Shown: piece by piece, positions 61,417 through 64,000 of the stretch
How positions within the stretch are numbered: the stretch's first letter is position 1
Layout: every line of letters begins with the position of its first letter
NCBI GenBank assembly: GCA_015178975.1
Contig: WHVD01000027.1
Coordinates: 186,001 to 250,000, forward strand
DNA length: 64,000 nucleotides
From: Hysterangium stoloniferum
Taxonomy: Eukaryota > Basidiomycota > Agaricomycetes > Hysterangiales > Hysterangiaceae
Reading direction: 5' to 3'
Program-made: the position numbers and the translations under genes
The notes under the pieces: model-generated
The model's database searches: none
Seen by the model: only the letters and a program-made list of their open reading frames with translations
What the model was told of the DNA's origin: nothing

Positions 61417-62520
61417 ATGGGGTTTCCTACAATGGTAGTGCTGGTCATTCTTTTTTTATTTACCCAATCAAATGGTCAAGACACAAGTGTATGTTTAACC
61501 AGGTCCATGTATTTGCTTTCCCGCTGAGAAATGCTAGATATCCCATGTTATCCTTTCATCACTAGATCCCCCCCCCATTTGCCCGACCCCAAACAGTTCG
61601 GACGTATGGTGGATGCCACTTCAGATCCGCCATAACTACGATCCATGCAGGTTATTCAAACATCTCTCAAGGCAGGATAATCATCGTAGGGGTATGTAGT
61701 TCTCCGTTTTTTGGAAAGTAATCATTGTATCATTATTGTCTCGTGTAGACCACGGGGGGCATCATCTACCCGATAACGCGAGCTCATTACAGATATACAA
61801 CATTAAGTCTGCATGCCTTGCATGTAATCTGTCACCTAATAAGACGACCACGCCATCTGCGGAGGAGCTGAACATACTACCACTGTATGTTGTACTCAGT
61901 CAACCTAACCTGCGTCCTTTTCCTGATACCTCTTCATCTTTATAAAGATTTTCACCAGGAGAAGATGGAACATCCGGCGAGTCTACAAGGTGAGAATTCC
62001 CGCCGCTTCCAAGTTTATTTGCCTCGATGCTACCTCCCTGCTTTATTGCAGCCTCCACGATCTTCCACGCTGGACAAACACCACTGTCAGGGACGATGGT
62101 GGGTTCGATGTTACCCAAGCTGTCCGAGGTTAGTCCCCCTTCTCCCACTTAGTCGGCCTTACCTCTCATCGCTTTACAGTGGCAATATCTGACAATAACA
62201 CGTCCGTGATTCGTCCCAATGCAGGCGCTATCGCAGGGGGCATCATAGGCGGCTTCGTCTTCATCTCACTCGTCTTGATCGCTTTCCTCGTCGTACGTCG
62301 TCGTCGCCTGAAAGCCCAGATCCCCCCCTCCGCGGAATTCATCGCTGGAGCTGGCCCCCGTGCAACGTATAATCATGCGTCACCGGATGAGTCATTCCTG
62401 CCGTTTGAGCCTGACGAATGGAGAGATCCGGTGAGGGAGAAGGCGTACCATGCGGCAACAGCCCAAAGGGAGTACAGGGAGTATGATGACGGGTTATCGT
62501 TAGCGTCGTCGCGGGTGTAG
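61417..62520 (+). CDS. Single-pass membrane protein of fungal Mid2/Wsc-like architecture
   Basis: A signal peptide begins at ATG 61417 (MGFPTMVVLVILFLFTQSNG). Exons through the ectodomain are uncertain (several short introns between 61490 and 62180). The last exon gives NNTSVIRPNAGAIAGGIIGG followed by a membrane helix FVFISLVLIAFLVV and a basic stop-transfer RRRRLK. The cytoplasmic tail (PSAEFIAGAGPRATYNHA ... EYDDGLSLASSRV) is acidic and tyrosine-containing. This N-out single-pass layout is common in fungal cell-surface proteins; no ligand or function is evident. Confidence is high for the TM exon and low for the ectodomain. Confidence 0.55.
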
Positions 62521-62804
62521 TGGTTTACCCTGTACTGAAAAACAATGAGATCGCAGGTGTACAGTTTGATTATTTGCAGTCTATCATCCATCCTTTTGTT
62601 TGTACTTCATATTTTAATAAGTTACATAAACTATCACACCTTTGGTACATCATCAGAATATATTTAATATCCTTTGTATATATCAGAAACAAGACTAAAT
62701 TATCCTTTTTAGCAGTTCAGGCATACAGAAAAGAACAAGCACCACCGCAGTAAATAGATCCCACAAATTCGCTTATAAATTATGTATCCAAAAGGTGTTG
62801 CCAT

Positions 62805-64000
62805 TTAATCGCTCAGCAGCGCATCTACAACGTTGCTAACCTTCAATTGCCTTAAATCCGTATAGGTCTGAAAATGAAATACATAAAATAAAAGAATGTT
62901 TTAGAGTATGTTCGCAGATACACACCTGCCCGCAACCCACGAACAGGATTGGCTGGCCCGTTACATATGTCATAGACAACGCGGCCCCGACCTTGGTATA
63001 CAGACATCAGAGGCCATTCCATAGCAATTGAAACAAAAGAATCATACCTTGTCATCCACAGTATCCCATTTAGTCACCAGCATTCCATCAATTCCGCGTC
63101 CCTTTCCAGGGCCACCAGCTCCGGTGCTGAAATCTCGCAGAGATCTATCGAACTTGGAAAGCTGGTCGACGGCTTCATTGCCAACGAGAGCCTCTCCAAC
63201 GAAGATAATCTTGTCTGGGTTGTTCGTTGACACGAGTTTAGCAAGGGCACGCATGAGAGGCTGAAAAAGAATGTAAATATATGGAATACTAACAAACTGC
63301 AGCGGGGGTACCTCATTATCTTGCATTCTACCAGCGGTATCGATTAGAACCACGTCAAATCCCGCGTCCCTGGCTTCAAGAGCATTTCAGGAACAATGTC
63401 GTCAATGTATTCGATAAAACGACACACCGTAAGATATGGCATCTCTCGCAATGCCAGCGGCATCCTTCCCGTATCCCCGTTCATACAGCTCAACCATGGC
63501 ACTCTCACCTTCCTTGGCGCTCAGCATGCCCAAATTCCGGACATGTACTCTCAACTGCTCAACAGCGCCACTTCGGAATGTGTCACAGGCGGCAATTAAG
63601 ACGCGAAACCCATTCTGAATGAGCCAGAAACAAACTTTGGAGAGATTGGTGGATTTTCCCACGCCGTTAACACCGACGAAGGTCATAGAATAAGGTACAC
63701 GGCCGGCAGATGACGTAGACGCTGCAGCTGAAGATAGTTTACTGCGAATGGAGAGAAGAAGGTCCGTCGATGATTTAGGAGTTAGGATACGGGTTAGTGT
63801 TGTAGAAAGTGCGGTTTGGACTTCAGATTTGATGCCTGGCAGATGTGAGTTTATAAGACAAAACATGTAGGATTAAATCAAACCTCTGAAACCACCAATT
63901 TTCTTTCCTTTCAACGTCTCTCCAACACCCTCACAGATTTGTTCTGCAATATCTTTGGCAACGTTTTTCTTCATTAGGTGATCCTTCATGGCACTCAAGA
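62805..64000 (-). CDS. SRP receptor alpha subunit, GTPase NG domain (5' part beyond window)
   Basis: The gene runs off the right edge. Minus-strand exons give the N helices ([20 protein letters not shown], about 63990-63910), then G1 [17 protein letters not shown] (near 63690-63640), [18 protein letters not shown]3 [15 protein letters not shown]4 [11 protein letters not shown] and [20 protein letters not shown]. The end is VDALLSD (stop 62805-62807). These are SRP-family GTPase motifs; [11 protein letters not shown] and [10 protein letters not shown] are specific to SR-alpha/FtsY. SR-alpha brings SRP-bound ribosomes to the ER translocon. The N-terminal X domain that binds SR-beta lies outside this window. 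Confidence 0.92.

Noticed and set aside
63042..63353. SRP receptor G4 motif TKWD as a lost GTPase motif
   Set aside because: TKWD still fits the TKxD consensus, so GTP specificity should be kept.

Overview
The window looks like nuclear DNA of a filamentous basidiomycete fungus, most likely an Agaricomycete. Genes are dense and broken by many short introns (about 45-60 nt). The proteins are fungal: a retaining trehalose phosphorylase of the mushroom type, Mzm1, Fmp25 and Tfb3. The left end carries a chromodomain Ty3/gypsy element of fungal type. No rRNA, convincing tRNA or CRISPR was seen.

Layout. Positions 1-12400 are a nested transposon cluster. A chromodomain gypsy element on the minus strand (699-9729) has decayed through stop codons and frameshifts. 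It is interrupted by two solo LTRs of one ~720-bp family (3741-4460 and 7255-7966) and by a 1.67-kb LTR-like element (8047-9717). A third ~720-bp solo LTR (10413-11135) sits in older, degraded LTR material to its right. From about 14200 the DNA becomes gene-rich. In order: a small heat-shock protein, TFIIH subunit Tfb3/MAT1, an extended SDR, 3-hydroxyisobutyrate dehydrogenase, a small protein with repeated PGG motifs, a poor 2.7-kb stretch, an alpha/beta hydrolase, COQ7, complex I subunit B15/NDUFB4, an RBM5/10-like splicing factor, a GPI-type PEBP protein, an EDC4-like decapping scaffold, a poor 2-kb stretch, a TPR protein, an acyl-CoA thioesterase, MZM1 followed closely by a mitochondrial release-factor-like gene, ECO1, CDC5/CEF1, a small conserved unknown, trehalose phosphorylase, a poor 2.3-kb stretch, FMP25, NDUFV2, an unknown, a secreted double-psi barrel protein, a single-pass membrane protein, and the 3' part of SRP receptor alpha.

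How the genes relate. Seven or eight genes between 20 and 57.5 kb act in mitochondria: HIBADH, COQ7, NDUFB4, MZM1, the MTRFR-like gene, FMP25, NDUFV2 and perhaps the thioesterase. Some are tightly paired: FMP25 and NDUFV2 are head-to-head 134 bp apart, COQ7 and NDUFB4 converge 82 bp apart, and MZM1 and the MTRFR-like ORF are 18 nt apart on one strand. A second theme is RNA and nuclear housekeeping (TFB3, RBM5/10-like, EDC4, CDC5, ECO1).

The best leads are the MZM1/MTRFR transcription unit, three MCB boxes directly before ECO1, several introns that keep conserved residues only if GC-AG sites are used (including a 30-nt exon of NDUFV2), and a self-priming signal in the gypsy element. Gene models were assembled by eye from conserved protein segments and GT/GC-AG sites. 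Exon borders are approximate unless stated.
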